A stretch of DNA of 64,000 nt, from the NCBI RefSeq assembly GCF_914767665.1, contig NC_059502.1, positions 31,824,812 through 31,888,811 on the forward strand, written 5' to 3'. Shown here in pieces: positions 1-12,500 of the stretch. Position numbers and translations under genes: made by a program. The stretch is from Harmonia axyridis. Lineage: Eukaryota > Arthropoda > Insecta > Coleoptera > Coccinellidae. A model generated the notes under the pieces. That model searched no databases. It was not told the DNA's origin and saw only the letters and a program-made list of their open reading frames with translations. The first letter of the stretch is position 1, and the number at the start of each line of letters is the position of its first letter.

Positions 1-3000
1 ATCCTAGTTTTGATGAAAATGCTGTAAAAGGATATGGGGATTACAATGTGGGAAATTGAATATTTTATTTTTGATTTTCAAATATAAAACCAGAGGAGCT
101 AACATGAAGTGTATCAAATTATGATCAAGTAAAGTTTCCATTACTTCTTTAAATCAACTCTTAGTAATTATTTCCTTATAAGTGGATACAATAATGGAAT
201 TTTCAATACTAATATTTCAATACAGAATATAATCATTCTATTTTTTTTTTTTTTTGGAACAAATGATATTCAGTGCAAAATTGGTAAACTAAATATTTTC
301 AGGGCCATATAGGCCATAAAAAAGAATGGGTCACTATCAGCTTCCCGCCATAATCTCACTTGAGGATGTACAAACTCCTAGGTATCTATCATCAGTAATG
401 GTTTTCTGAATATGTATTCGTTCTGTGTGAGCAATGGATACAATACCAGCCCTAAAAATAGCCCTTCCTCCGGCGAAGGCAGGCACAGGGCGAGCATGGA
501 CGGACTTAGCTACTTTCGTTGGCTCTCTCCAAACACAAATTCGATGGCTATCCCGTATCAAACAGATTCTTGTATCATCAGAAGAAAATACCAAATTCCA
601 AAAATTTTTGTCGGGGTACCCTCAATGGTCGACGACACCTCGAACCTGTCGCAAGTATTCGTCTCCCTAAGCGGGACTTAAATTCCCAAGTTATGTCTCA
701 TATCCCTTCGAAGTCCCAGTAATACTATAGTCGGGTTACTCCGTATAACTAAGTGGACATAATGGTCACTTTGCGAAACACCAACTCTATTAGCCAAAAT
801 CTTTTGAACATGGTCTTCTTCAATAAGAGCCACTATTCTTGCATGGTCAATCTCACTCAATAGGGAAACGGATGACATTTTTTTAAAACCGATAACAGAA
901 TATTTTTCGACAAATCTGGGTTGAAAAATATAAGGTTTCCATTTAAGAAACACCAACTTTGCTCTATATCTCTAAAACATTAATTAAGTTCTACGATCTG
1001 TTATGAGTATCATAACAGATCGTAAAAACAGAGTAAAAACGTTGGGGAATTTTTTTAATATCTCGAACAGAAACCAACATATACTGAAACATTTGAAACA
1101 GTCATATTTCAGAAATGCCCTCTAACTCGAGAACAGATCAAGATATCTATGATCTGCTTTGTGATATCTAATTACATATTTCGAAAAAAGAGCTCAGGGG
1201 TCCTTCAATATTTTTTCTCTATGTCTTATAGTTTTCGAGATTCTTTCAGTAAGCATCGAATTTGGGACACCTGTACATATTCATAAAATATTACATAACC
1301 CATAAAATATGTAACTTTTATATGATGTGAGTAGGCTTTAAAACTCTTATCACTCAAAATAAAGATGAATAAATTAATTTCAACAAAATATGAATATTTC
1401 AAAATTGCAGTTATTTTTTTTCTAATATTTGATATGTAGCAATCTTGATTAATCTTATTTCAATAAGTATCGAAGCATACTATATTGAGTAATCTGATGC
1501 TCAATAAGATGGACTTACTGTCTTCAGCTCTGATGGCGTCTACAGTATGCTCCATAAGAGGTGCAGTCCAAGCATAAAGTTGATATGGTGTTGCAACTCT
1601 CTCAAAGGGATGTCTTTGACTACGTTTTTTTTGGAGTAATGAGAAATTACGTTTGAATTGGGGTGATATTTGGTTAAGTAGTTCAATAAGTGAATGGCAC
1701 AAATGACTAGGGGTAGCAGGCTTAGGATTAAACTCCTCTGCTGTAGATCTGAAAGTATTTTTATAAGTATAATAAAATTCGAATATCAAGTAACGTTATC
1801 AATAAAATTTTATACGTTATGATTATTATAGCATAAGCACACCTTAGGAAGGCTGACAAACTCTGAGCTTCTGAAATATTCCAGAGAGGCCAACAAGGGT
1901 TTGGATAAAAATGCTAAACACTTACTGGTTTATATAAAATCCCCTTGAACAAGCAGATATATGGTAGTGTTTATCTTCTAAAGTAACGACATAGAGATAC
2001 ATCAAATCCCCATGAATTTTTCTATTTCCAGGAGGAGGATTCCAGGCAGATGTAGTCAAAACCTAAAAATGCATTAATTTTCAGAAAAATTAATTAATGA
2101 GTTTTCTCCAATTAAAAATGAATTTTTTATCCATATTTGAATTTTTAAGCTTAGTGATTATTCATCGCCTATACCTATGCAAAAATGCAACCAAGACTAG
2201 TATTCTAAGTACCCTCACCAGCAAAAAATCTTGGCCACCTAAAATTTGGCTGAAGGTTATTGTCAAAGAACTTTTGGAATTTTTCATCATTTACAGGGTG
2301 AAAAAAAACGTATATTTGCAGAGCTTATATGCTCAGTTTGCTACAAAGACCATTCTTTTCGCCATCTCTCAGTTTTTATTTCACCTTGATATCTTGCTTT
2401 CTTTTGTAGATACACTTATGTGTAATCAAATAAAAGCTTGAAATTTTAAAAACAACCCAAGCACTATTAAGGAACAGGAAAATATATCAAAAGCAGCATG
2501 TACTGAATTATTATTTATCGAAAACGGCGCTCTAAATGCTCAACGTTTCATACAAGACGTTCTTCAAGAAGGTGTAGTTCTCTATGCTCCATTTATGAAG
2601 ATAACTTCATTTTAATACACGACAATGCAAGACCGCATGTAGCAAATATTGTTAACCAATATTTGGATAAGGTTTATCTCCAACGATTAGAATGGCCTGC
2701 ATGTAGCCTGGATCTGAATCCGGTCGAACATCTCTGGCATGAAATTCAAAGAAACATTCGTCGTCGAAAACCTGAAATACTTAACAAGCTGTTTTTTGCG
2801 TTGCAATTTGAATATAACGCAATTGCTCAATTCGATGTCTCGGCGATTGCGTGATGTTATTTCCGCTAGAGGTGGGCACACGAAATATTGAAAAATGCCA
2901 ATTACGTTTTTCTTTTTGTTTCAAATTTCTGTTAAATATTAAAACATTACCAATTAAATATTTTCCCTAAAACAATTCCAGGCTTTCATTTGAATATGTG

Positions 3001-6000
3001 TATCTTCAAAAGAAATCAAGATATCAAGGTGAAACATAAACTGAAAGATGGTGGAAAGGATGGTCTTTGTAATGAACTGAGCGTAAACTCTACAAATTTC
3101 CCAAACTGTTCCACAGGGTGTTAAGAAATTGGACTACAAATATATGTTTTTTTTACCCTGTATAAAACAGATACATATCAATATTTATGGAAAACTTTTC
3201 TGGAGTTTACTTCATTACCAAAGAATTTATCTTTAATTTGACATATATACAATTGAAATCGATGAAAAATTACGAAAGTTCTTGGGCAACAAACTTCAGC
3301 AAAATTTTAGGTGGCCGAGTTTTTTTGGAGGTGAGAATATATTTTCAATATTAGTATTTTCAAACTAAAACATACATTCTGCATTAGACATTTCCAGATG
3401 ATAACAGTGAAATTTGTTAAAGGGGTCAAACATCGACCAGTTGTTAATTTTTTTGATAGCTGAACTGTTTGATTCCATACTAATCAAAAAACTTTTGATT
3501 TATAGTAACAATACACCACGCACGTGAAGGACACATAGAAACACAATACGAGTAATAGTAGTCGTCTGTGTGCCCCTCACAAAAGAAAACAGTGTTGTCA
3601 AAATCAGCTAACTGGAAATGCCTTATTAGTTTCTTCAAAATGTTAGGAGAAAATAGGGTAGTGATGAATGGGAGTAACAATTCCTAATGTGCAAGTATCG
3701 TTAGTTGGAGAATCAAGAATGGTGCATTCTTGGTAGGCATAACTATGTATCAAAATGAACCAGATTTTTTTTCAGACAACTACTTATAATAATTGAATGC
3801 AAAATTGTAGTGAGCTAACAAAATATATTTGTTATCAAATGTGTGTATTTCTCCATACATACCTTCACACACAGTGGAGACTTTTGATCTTTCAGTTGGG
3901 GCTGAAGAGGAGATAGTGGTCTTTCTTTATTATCTGGAAGAATGTAATCTGGAGGAGTACAGTCAACACTTTCTGGGCGAGTCCTCTTTTTTTCTGAAAA
4001 AGCATATCTAAAATAAAACTCAACATATCCTTTAAATATTATATAAATGTACTCTGCACATTTTATGTGATAAAATATTTTTAATCAATGGAAAAGTATT
4101 CGGAGTTGAGCTAAAAAGTGTTTTGCAATGGAGACCTCTTTCCACATCATCACAAAGTTCAAGTTGGCCAACTGTGGTATTGATGTTGGTTTTAAAATTA
4201 TGTATTATAGTGGACTCTCATTAAGTCAACACACCATGGGTCATGATTTCTCTTCGAGTTACGTATAGTGTCACTTGAGCGTACTTCGAGTTAGACAGGT
4301 CATTCATTTAATTTGAGATACAGAGGTAATGAGATATAGAGGTAAACCAAATGAAAATTCGAGTTATAGAGGTAAAGAATAGTGATATTGATTTCGTATA
4401 GAAGTAAATCGCACACATTTGGATGAATTCGCTGTAAAATGAATTGACATTTGAACATTTTAAAATGAATCAACTTCTATGCGTGTTGACAAATTCTGAA
4501 TATTGTAAGAGTTTTTCCAATAAAGGAGTATGATTTAGAGCCCAAAACATTCAAAGTATTATGTTCGTTTATTTTTAGGCAACATTTTCTTCTACTCAGC
4601 ATTTAATTCTTAGAACTCTGCAGTCTTAGGAGAGTCAGTATAAAAAAAAACATTAAACAAAAGGTGTACATCCTACAGCTTTTACAAAACTAAACGATGT
4701 ATAAATGCACCATTAAATATGATCGATTCACTGACACGTTGTGTCTTGTGCGGCGGGGTTTCGTATTAACTACTTTCTTCGAGTTATAGAGGTAATTTTC
4801 ATGTGTTTCGATGAGGTAAAAATGTTTAAATATAACCGTGAAATAATTTCCAGTTATGCATGGTTATTTTTCAGACTGAGACAGGTTTTTTCAAGGGAAT
4901 TGAAAATAATTCGTTAACGAGGTTCAAGTTAACGAGAGTCAACTGTATCTAATAATCACAATCTGATTTCACACAAGAATGGATTTTTAGTTTTCAAAGC
5001 AGTAATAGTGAAATTTCAATTTCACATTTTACAAATAATGTCAAAACCAAATTTGAGAATAATTTTGAAGATGAGCCAGAAGTGTATTAAGTAACACTGG
5101 TTGAATATGAGATGAAACTAAGATGCATATTAGATGAAACTAATTGGTCCAATTGTATTTGTGATGATTAGTATTGCAAGAAAATCATTGAGATATTTAT
5201 TTTACCCTGAAAAATAAAAATAATGCCTTGATAGATTTTCAGATATGTTGTGTTGCTAATAATTATATTTGTTAGAGGGCAGATAGATCATTTACCTAAG
5301 ATATCTCCTTGAGTAACAGAATTCAAAAAACTTAATGAACAGCACTCAACTCCATTATATGAATCAGCTGGACCAAGACTTTTTAACAAATCTCTAATAT
5401 GTCGAACATGAATACGAGCCTCACGCATAGTATATGGTTCTTCTACTACTTTAATTATAGAATTCTCCTTCAAACCCTCTATATTTTTTAATTCAGCAAA
5501 ATTATCAAGTGTATTTCCATCAACTTGTAATGAAAAGCATGTACGATGACAAGTATCTTCACGATCCATTAGTAATTGATGAATTTCTTGGACCAATTCC
5601 ATGCTAGATACCTGGGGAATAAAAAATAATCAGAATATTCTATGATCAAAACATTTTATTACTTTGAAGATTTACCTGAATATCAAAAGGTTCAGCACCA
5701 GGGGCCACAATTTTCACGGAGAAGCCAATATCTTGTATGAAAACATCTTCCTTGTTCTTATCCTCGCTTTCATCTTTCTCCTTCTCTTCCACATCTTTGG
5801 CTAATTTGTTTTCTGTAAAGTTTACAAGATATGTTAAAATTTCAGTCAAACAGAAAAGATGAATTGTGTCTTTTCCTCACCTTGGCCATTTTCAATCAAT
5901 TTATCATTATTCAGTTGCTCCTCATTATTGTTCTTAACAATATTTTCCTCATTTTTTTCTGTAACAAAAGAAAAATGTACCTCCTTCTTGAACATTATAT

Positions 6001-7428
6001 TCAATTAAAATTAAATTATCTGAAGGAAAACAAAAAATGAAATAAAAACGTTTGTCAATTTTGAAAAGTTCAAAAGTAAGTCAATTTAGTTTGATGTGGG
6101 CAATATAAATAAAGAAGAAGATACAAACTCATCTATAGTTGCTTTCAAACTTAAATTACAGTTCATTTCAGAGCCAACTAAGGCTGTAAAAGGTACACAA
6201 GAAATTATATGAATTGATACTTGAACTGCTTCATCAGTCAGATCAGAAGCATTAGATAAAATGAGTTTTTATCCCGACCCTTTAGGCACCCTTCATATAT
6301 TTCAAACAGTTTATCTCAATTAGGAAAATCCATTGTATTCTTCATAGTCTCTAGTACTATGACCTTATGCAACACAGATTCTGTAAGTCTGTAATTAGCT
6401 TATATTAAATTCGTCTAACAAAATTATTGAATTAATTAATGCATTAAAAAAATTGTGATTCAGAATAGTGAAGGGGTTGATTTTTTCACTTTCTTATGAT
6501 GAAATTATATGGGAGATTGCTTAGTTTCTTACTAAAAATTCACCCTTCTAAATCATCTGCATCAATTTTAAAACAGTCGTGATACTATTCTTTCTCCAAG
6601 AATTCTAAGCAATATACATCTACATGTTTCATTACCATTGGATATATGCTATTGGGCTGTTAAAAGTTGAAAGAGCATTTGAATGACTGAAGAAAATTTA
6701 AATATTTGTCTAAATGAAAGATTTAACACTGTCTATACTCAATCTACACACTATATGAAAGGAAAAATCAAATTAAAATCAGGACTTTCAACTAGTATTT
6801 TTATATATTTTCTTTAGGTCAGATTATGATTCTTTTAATTTTCATTATACGTACATAATTGAAAAATTAGTAACGTAATATTTTCCCTTCATCATTTCTA
6901 ATTGTCATTCCCACTAAATTTCATGAGAATAATGTAGGTATAACTTCAAATAACAGAATATTTTAATAGCATGAATTTTTTCGCCAATTCTTCGAATTGA
7001 ACTGAAAACTAAATGTTTCTGATCTTTCATTTATTTATTTTCACTTTCCTAAAACTGATAAGAAATTGAGATTTTCAAATTCAAATTTGTCCCGCTCTCT
7101 AGGAATATTGATCAATTATAACAATGTAATGATTAAAAATGAACCAAACGACAATTTTATTAGTTAATTATGATGAAATTGATCATTCTGAGGGAAAAAT
7201 GTGTGTTGTTGATAGTAAATCATTCACATAAAAGAAAAAAATAATAGTTTGTTCTTATGTAATATTAGGTTATGGTTGTGGTCGGAAAACATTCTAGAAA
7301 AACTAGGAAACCCATTTATCCAATATTATATATTTTATACAGAAAATCGAACCTGAAGATTTAACTCCGTTTTCTTTGATGTTCACAGTTTTTTTAGCCG
7401 CATTATTTTCGGAAGAACCTTGAGCCAT
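1..7428 (-). CDS. clu: Clueless/CLUH, 5' part of the gene (8 exons, truncated at the left edge)
   Basis: Exons on the minus strand: 7428-7353, 5958-5881, 5812-5676, 5611-5296, 3993-3863, 2062-1926, 1748-1519 and 21-1 (partial). All introns are GT-AG and codon phase is kept throughout, giving 375 codons of a protein usually about 1300-1450 aa. The start is the ATG at 7428 (MAQGSSENNAAKK). Exons 2-3 encode an acidic, lysine-rich low-complexity stretch. Exon 4 is the CLU N-terminal domain, with ELVQEIHQLLMDREDTC and REARIHVRHIRDLLKSL. Exons 6-7 carry the conserved VLTTSAWNPPPG, HISACSRGFYINQ and WTAPLMEHTVDAIRAED. Exon 8 adds FSSKLG, which is where the family continues. For exon 5 an upstream AG also exists, but only the inner one (3993) gives the expected EKKRTRPESVDCTPP. 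Known role: cytosolic ribonucleoprotein that binds mRNAs for mitochondrial proteins and controls mitochondrial distribution. The central CLU domain and TPR repeats lie outside the window. Confidence 0.95.
337..960 (-). pseudogene. Decayed Tc1-like transposase fragment in the last visible clu intron
   Basis: Read on the minus strand, several frames together resemble a Tc1-family transposase. An HTH-like part at 956-680 contains ARIVALIEEDHVQKILANRVGVSQ. A catalytic-core part at 594-337 contains VFSSDDTRICLIRDSHRICVWREP, matching the family pattern of a first catalytic Asp followed by an R-x-W-R motif. Frames change around 600-680 and stops interrupt it, so it is dead. No terminal repeats were recognised. 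It lies inside the intron 22-1518 and is unrelated to clu function. Confidence 0.7.
992..1024. repeat. Perfect 15-bp hairpin with a 3-nt loop
   Basis: TACGATCTGTTATGA is followed by GTA and then its exact reverse complement. It sits in the intron of clu upstream of the Tc1 remnant. It may be the tip of a degraded fold-back element; no function is evident. The rest of 1025-1518 is AT-rich intron with nothing recognised. Confidence 0.7.
2200..3345 (+). mobile_element. Tc1-like element with long terminal inverted repeats, in a clu intron
   Basis: About 250 bp at the left (about 2200-2450) are repeated inverted at the right (about 2985-3345). Matching landmarks are TTGGCCACCTAAAATTTGGC near 2232 and the complementary block near 3300, and the blocks around the CACCTTGATATCTTG motif. 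The interior on the plus strand encodes a transposase C-terminus: 2500-2640 reads AQRFIQDVLQEGVVLYAP in broken frames, then 2663-2854 reads LEWPACSLDLNPVEHLWHEI, which contains the family's W-P-x-x-S-x-D-L-N-P-x-E-H block with the third catalytic acid (Glu). The N-terminal half and first catalytic Asp are missing, so the copy is defective. It sits in the intron between clu exons 5 and 6. Confidence 0.75.
4206..4947. mobile_element. Non-autonomous pogo/Tigger-like element in a clu intron
   Basis: The left end TAGTGGACTCTCATTAAGTC and the inverted right end (reverse complement TACAGTTGACTCTCGTTAAC) match the ACTCTCGTTAA type of terminal repeat known from pogo/Tigger elements. TA dinucleotides flank both ends, as expected for Tc1/mariner-superfamily insertion. 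The interior has no transposase but has several copies of a GAGTTATAGAGGTAA-like motif near 4320, 4370 and 4780. About 740 bp. The pogo assignment rests on the terminal sequence only. Confidence 0.65.
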
Positions 7429-8459
7429 CGTAACCACTGCACTGAAATAGATTTGATGAACTGAAATTACACGGAATTTCCAAAAACTTGTATGGATTTC
7501 GAATTTTATCCCAACTTTTTACTACCCAGGGGATAATAATTCAAAATAGCACGTGCTTTTATCAAATAACTCTGTAAAAGACAGAGCCCCCTTCGTACTT
7601 CCCCCTCTACTTTACACAATTCTTATTGGTTAGATCACTGTTGCACAGAAGCGGCTAATCTGACCAATATCAGTAACCAACAAACAAATAGGCTGTAAAT
7701 AATAATGATAAGAGGTTAACCATAATGAAGTTGAAATGGAATAAATGAATGAGTGCATATTTTGGTATATCTCTGCAGTCTGCAGATACATATGTATTTT
7801 TATTTTATTTTATATTTCATTTGAAGTTGACAGTAAAAATCAAGGTTCTTATTAATTTATTGAAGATTAGTAGGTACCTATAGTAGGAAGCTATAAATTC
7901 AAAGTATATTAAAGAAAAATGAACCAATAAAAAAGCTGCAAACTGTGGTTTAGTAAGTTTCCGGTTAGATCCTCTCTTGACTATTGACTTAAATATTTCA
8001 GCAGGCTCTTTGTTTTTGAAGATGACAACATCGTTGTCGAAACGTTAGTTAAAAGTTTGTACCGAATTGACATGAAAGCCATACGGAAGGTAGTTTTTTT
8101 TCCATTTTTCAACATGCATCATTGCTCAAGAGGCCCCCTGCGCAACCCCTCCTCTATCTGCCCCTGCAGGTCTCAAGGTGGTAGATTGTAACTCGATTAT
8201 GGATGAAAATCTTCAGCATTCATATAATATTTGTTAATAGATATATCGAATTTTCTTATTTTCGGTTCCATTTTGTGTAAAATGGAATGAATTAGTATGG
8301 AGACAACAAAAAGTAATTTTGGCGCCAGCAAAATACTTTACCGACGCCTTTGGCAGCAGCTATAAAATATATAAGAAATTGTATTATACTCTGATGTTTT
8401 CAAAGAATTATGAAGCTACGAACCATCATCCAATGCAATAACCCAAGCCATTTTCGACT
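7429..8459. other. Intergenic, clu upstream region
   Basis: This holds the clu 5' UTR and presumably its promoter. TCAGT-type initiator-like sequences occur on the minus strand within 50 bp of the ATG, but no TATA box or other element can be assigned with confidence. At 8018-8044 GAAGATGACAACATCGTTG is followed by TCGAAACG, a perfect GACAAC/GTTGTC hairpin of a type that recurs in the window. No gene is seen. Confidence 0.5.
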
Positions 8460-8970
8460 TTATATGAGTTTTTTTCTGCCGACATGCAAGACCACACACT
8501 GTTCAAAATTCAGGGGGAGCAGCCACTCAGAACACCACCTCGAAATCATCTCAAGATCTCTCTGTAGGATGTAATGATGTAGAAGAGGATTGGCATACAA
8601 TTTGAGATCGTCAGCATATTGAGAGCAGAGGGAAGTCAGAAGAAAAGGCAAATCAGAGAAAAAGCAGAGGACCCAAGACAGATCTCTTGCGGCACACCAC
8701 TATTGGTAGATCTGAGAGAAGACAACTTATCATGAATACGGACCTGAAATTCTCCATCACCAAGAAAGCAAATAATCCAATGCAACAAATCACCACCCAC
8801 ACCAAAGTGTTCAAGTTTGTGAGCGATACGACGAAGTGGTACCCTGTCGAAGGCTCTAGAAAAATCAAGATAGATTATATATACTGGTATACCAGAATCG
8901 ACAGACTTACTCCAATCATCGACACACTTCATGAAACATGTCAATGCCCCATGCTGACATGGCGACAAAA
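8460..8970 (-). pseudogene. Non-LTR reverse transcriptase fragment
   Basis: Minus-strand frames give RT core motifs: VYIIYLDFSRAFDRVPLRR (motif A with the catalytic Asp), an HFGVGGDLLHWIICFL segment, SGVPQ (motif B) and, after a frameshift near 8650, SQYADDLKLY (motif C, YADD). The family is Jockey/CR1-like by general look. Only about 500 bp remain and the frame is broken, so it is a dead 5'- and 3'-truncated copy. It abuts an opposite-strand LINE remnant near 8980. Confidence 0.75.
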
Positions 8971-8984
8971 TGTTTTTAGTAAGG

Positions 8985-9380
8985 GTAAAATTCTGCTGCT
9001 AATATGGTTCACCGATGGATCAAAATCAGAGGGAGGTACCGGCATTGGGATATATGGACCTAAACTGAGGATCTCTAAAGCCCTGGAAAGTGAGCTCTCG
9101 ATTTTACAGACCGAAATACTGGCCGTTTATGTATGCGCTCATGCAAGTCTACATCACCAAAGACAGCCAAACCAAGCTGAGATCCCTGGAATCGTACTGC
9201 CAGGGGTCTCTGTTGACTTGGGAGTGCCGTAACACCATAAAGCAACTGGCCAGAGGCAATAAAGTGACTCTACTATGGGTGCCAGGGTACTGTGGGGTTG
9301 AAGGAAATGAAAAAGTTGATGAACTTGCAAAAAGTGCATCAAGGTTAACACCTGTTAAGGATGTTCCAAGAATGCACTAG
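8985..9380 (+). pseudogene. RNase H domain remnant of a non-LTR retrotransposon
   Basis: Two plus-strand frames together form a type-I RNase H domain. 9000-9150 reads WFTDGSKSEGGTGIGIYG, with the first catalytic Asp, and SILQTEILAVYVCAHA, with the Glu. After a frameshift near 9155, 9165-9350 reads WECRNTIKQLARGNKVTLLW and VPGYCGVEGNEKVDELAKSA. This pattern is typical of RNase H at the end of I/Jockey-superfamily ORF2. The expected SDS motif is damaged at the frameshift. The domain stops at 9380. Confidence 0.75.
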
Positions 9381-9389
9381 GATCGAAGG

Positions 9390-11850
9390 AACTGCTGATA
9401 AAAGATTCCATCAAATGCAACCAAGCCTTCAAAAAACACAGAAATCTTTTTATAACATATTTTGATTATAAGAAGGCCTTCAACTCTATTCCACATGGGT
9501 GGCTGACAAAAATTTTGGAAATATACAAGATCGATCCGATTACAATAAACTTTCTGAAATATGCAATGTGAAACTGGAGAACGAATATCGAACTCTCTAC
9601 GGCGAACATTACTACTAAAGATATTCCAATAAAAAGGGGAATTTTCCAAGGAGATTCATTGACTCCCTTATGGTTCTGCTTGGCGCTGAACCCTATTTCT
9701 AAACAACTGATGAATGCTACTGAAATACTATATCTATACATGGATGACCTAAAACTTATAACAGGCAACAAAAACCACTTGCAAATTATGGTCAAACTGG
9801 TGGAAAATTTTTCGAAAGGCTATTAGCGTAGTGCGAGGAAAATCCAAGATGAACCGATCACTCTTTCCAATGGACAGGAGATAGAAGCAATGGAATCGGA
9901 CGATCTTTATAAATACCTAGGAATGAAACAAAACCGACGAATAAACCATCAAAGAATGAAGGAAGACTTAACAACTGATGAGTTCATTAGGAGAATCAAC
10001 AAAATTTTAAAAACAAACCTCAACAGCAAGAACATGACGAGAGCTATCAATACATATGCATGTTCAATTCTAATATACTCTTTCGGTATAATTCCATGGA
10101 GCAAAACAGATATAGAAAACCTGCAACGCAAATTGAGAACCTTGATGACAAAAGCACACAAGCAGTAAGCACCATCCGAAAAGTAGCATTGAGAGGACGA
10201 CACTGCCGATAAATAAAGGAGGCAGAGGTCTGCTAGACATCATGGAACTTGCCCATGGTCAAGTTGAATGCCTACGAACATACTTCAAAGACAAATCAGG
10301 CACGTCAGAGGTCTACAAACTGCACAAGGAGCAATTGTCATACAACCACCAGACAATCCAAGAAAAACTGCAAAGATAGAGAGAAAAGCCCCTACATGGA
10401 CGACATTTCAACGAGGTGAACCAGGATCATGTCGACATTGAAGCGTCGAACTATTGGCTCAAATCAGGTGCGATGTATCCAGAAACGGAAGGATTTCTTT
10501 TAGCCATCCAAGATCAAGTGATCTCAACGAGAAATTACTACAAGCATATCATAAAGGATCGAACTATTACTAACGATCGATGCCGTTGTGGGTGTCCAAC
10601 GAATGAGACAATCCAACATATCACGGGAGGATGTCAAATGTTTGCAGGAGATGAATATAAAGAGAGACACGATGCAGTAGAAAAGATACTACAGCAAGAA
10701 ATGGCAACCAAATTAAAACTAATTCATTCTGAAAAAGTGCCGTACTACAAGTACCAACCGGAAATCATCCTGGAAAACGAACGCTATAAACTTGTACTGG
10801 GATCGTACAGTATTGACTGATAAAACAGTCCCTCACAACAGACCATATACAGGGTGTTTCCTAAACATGCGGCAAAAATTCAGGGGGTTGTTCCTTGGAC
10901 TATTCTAAGAATATTTTGTCCTTTGATGATTTTTGAAAAACCTCTTTGTTTCGAAGATACAGGGCGAACAACATTTTTCATATTTTTAAAATTAATAATA
11001 GTTTAAATAAAAATGCGTACCGCACTGTGTTTACTAAGTAGGTACAATTTATTTTTAAATTTGTTTAACAACATTCCAATTACTAAAAACGGCCAGTTTT
11101 TTGACTAAAAATTGCTAATACATCACAAAACGAATTCAAATGAAAACAGTGTTTAATCTGTATTCCTTTACCATCTGCACTTATCAATTTTTAGTCAAAA
11201 AACTGGCTGTTTTTAGTAATTGGAATGTTGTTAAACAAATTTAAAAATAAATTGTACCTACTTAGTAAACACAGTGCTTACGCATTTTTATTTAAACTAT
11301 TATTAATTTTAAAAATATGAAAAATGTTGGTCGCCCTGTATCTTCGAAACAAAGAGGTTTTTCAAAAATCATCCAAGGACAAAACATGCTTAAAATAGTC
11401 CAAGGAACAACCCCCTGAATTTTTGCCGCATGTTTAGGAAACACCCTGTATATTGCTAGTTGATAAATATCAAAAGACAGCATTACTCGTCGACGTAATA
11501 ACAACAACCTGCGTCAAAAGGAGGTCGAAAAAATTTTAAAATATAGGGACCTCTAATTTCAGATAAAACGTCAGTGGGGAATGATATCACGAAAATTATT
11601 CCAATTATCATCTCAACAACTGGAATAGTGCCCAAAAATCTCAAGAGGAATATCGAGCAACTGGGACTTAGTGACTATATATGTAATATAATTCAAAAAA
11701 CTTTTATTTTAGGTACTGCAAGGACGGTCAGAAAATTCCTAGGAAGCGAAGGACAGGTCCAAGGCAAGGATCACGTGTAAGAAGACCAGAAGTTCGACGA
11801 GAACCAGGAGGACCACAAGGACCGGACACGACCGATCTCTATTCTTCTGA
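9390..11850 (+). pseudogene. Second LINE remnant, R2/R4-like RT, split by a fold-back insertion
   Basis: Plus-strand coding remains run from 9440 to about 11780. RT motifs are YFDYKKAFNSIPHGW (motif A), IKRGIFQGDSLTPLWFCLAL (motif B) and YLYMDDLKLITG (YMDD, motif C). 9890-10170 and 10416-10820 hold the thumb/C-terminal region, including a C-x-C/H/C zinc-knuckle-like CRCGCPTNETIQHITGGC. After the 603-bp insertion at 10848-11450 the protein resumes at about 11475 (TALLVDVITTCVKRRSKKF) and ends at 11574-11780 with IIPIIISTTGIVPKNLKRNI and ARTVRKFLGSEGQ. Several stops and frameshifts show it is inactive. R2/R4-like is my best placement; family assignment is uncertain. Confidence 0.65.
10848..11450. 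mobile_element. 603-bp fold-back MITE with TACAGGGTG termini
   Basis: Two arms of about 270 bp (10848 to about 11120 and about 11185 to 11450) are nearly perfect reverse complements around a spacer of about 65 bp. The ends are TACAGGGTGTTTC and GAAACACCCTGTA. TA flanks both sides (10846-10847 and 11451-11452), consistent with a TA target duplication and Tc1/mariner-type mobilisation. It interrupts the LINE remnant, whose reading resumes on the far side, so it inserted later. It has no coding capacity. Confidence 0.9.
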
Positions 11851-12107
11851 TATTTTAAATATCTGGGATTGAGTGAATGTTCCTCTTAGCGAGGGCCGAG
11901 GAGTGAGAAGCTGACGGCGCCGGCGATGAGAAATCCTACGCGTATAGGCAAAAGTCGGTGTATAATAATAATAATTCAAGAGAGAATAATTTTGTTCCAA
12001 AACTAGACTTATTCTTGAGAAAAACAATGAAAGATACATTTTTTCTCTCTTATCTAGGAAATTCTAGAGGTGAGAAGTGTTTTGTTTAAACTACCCAAAT
12101 TATATAA

Positions 12108-12500
12108 TGCTGTCGGTAGAAATAAAGCCGTAAAGTCAATTTTTGGTGATTTTTATTTTTTGGCTTGGTAGATTGGTTTCCATGTTTTCTACCTTCCTAC
12201 GAAGTATAACTATCTTAAAACTATTCCAAACATATCTAAAATTATTTTTAATGAATTTAAAAGGGAAATGAAAAGGGCTGTAAAGTCATCGTTCAGGGAA
12301 GCAAGAACGCCGCATTTATTACATCCAAAGCTGAAGATGTCTGAAATATCTAGACATCTTATCCGAAGTTAAAACACCTTATTATAGTTGAGAAGAAAAC
12401 AGAGTTCCGGCTTTTTAACTAATTATTAACATAATAAATTCCGCGCGGGCGAGCTAAACCTATAACTTTTGACTTTACAGCCTTCTTTCTACTAACGGCA
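12108..12500. mobile_element. 393-bp MITE with 6-bp target duplication
   Basis: The terminal inverted repeats are about 32 bp: TGCTGTCGGTAGAAATAAAG at the left against TGCCGTTAGTAGAAAGAAGG (reverse complement) at the right, both continuing with CYGTAAAGTCAA. ATATAA directly flanks each end (12102-12107 and 12501-12506), a likely target site duplication. A second GCTGTAAAGTCA lies inside near 12278. No ORF of note. The superfamily is undetermined. The rest of 11850-13137 holds no recognisable gene apart from the presumed Zdhhc8 leader. Confidence 0.75.

Noticed and set aside
8687..8985. Start of a 181-codon plus-strand frame
   Set aside because: The first hundred residues are antisense to the minus-strand RT fragment; only the part after about 8985 encodes a real RNase H remnant.
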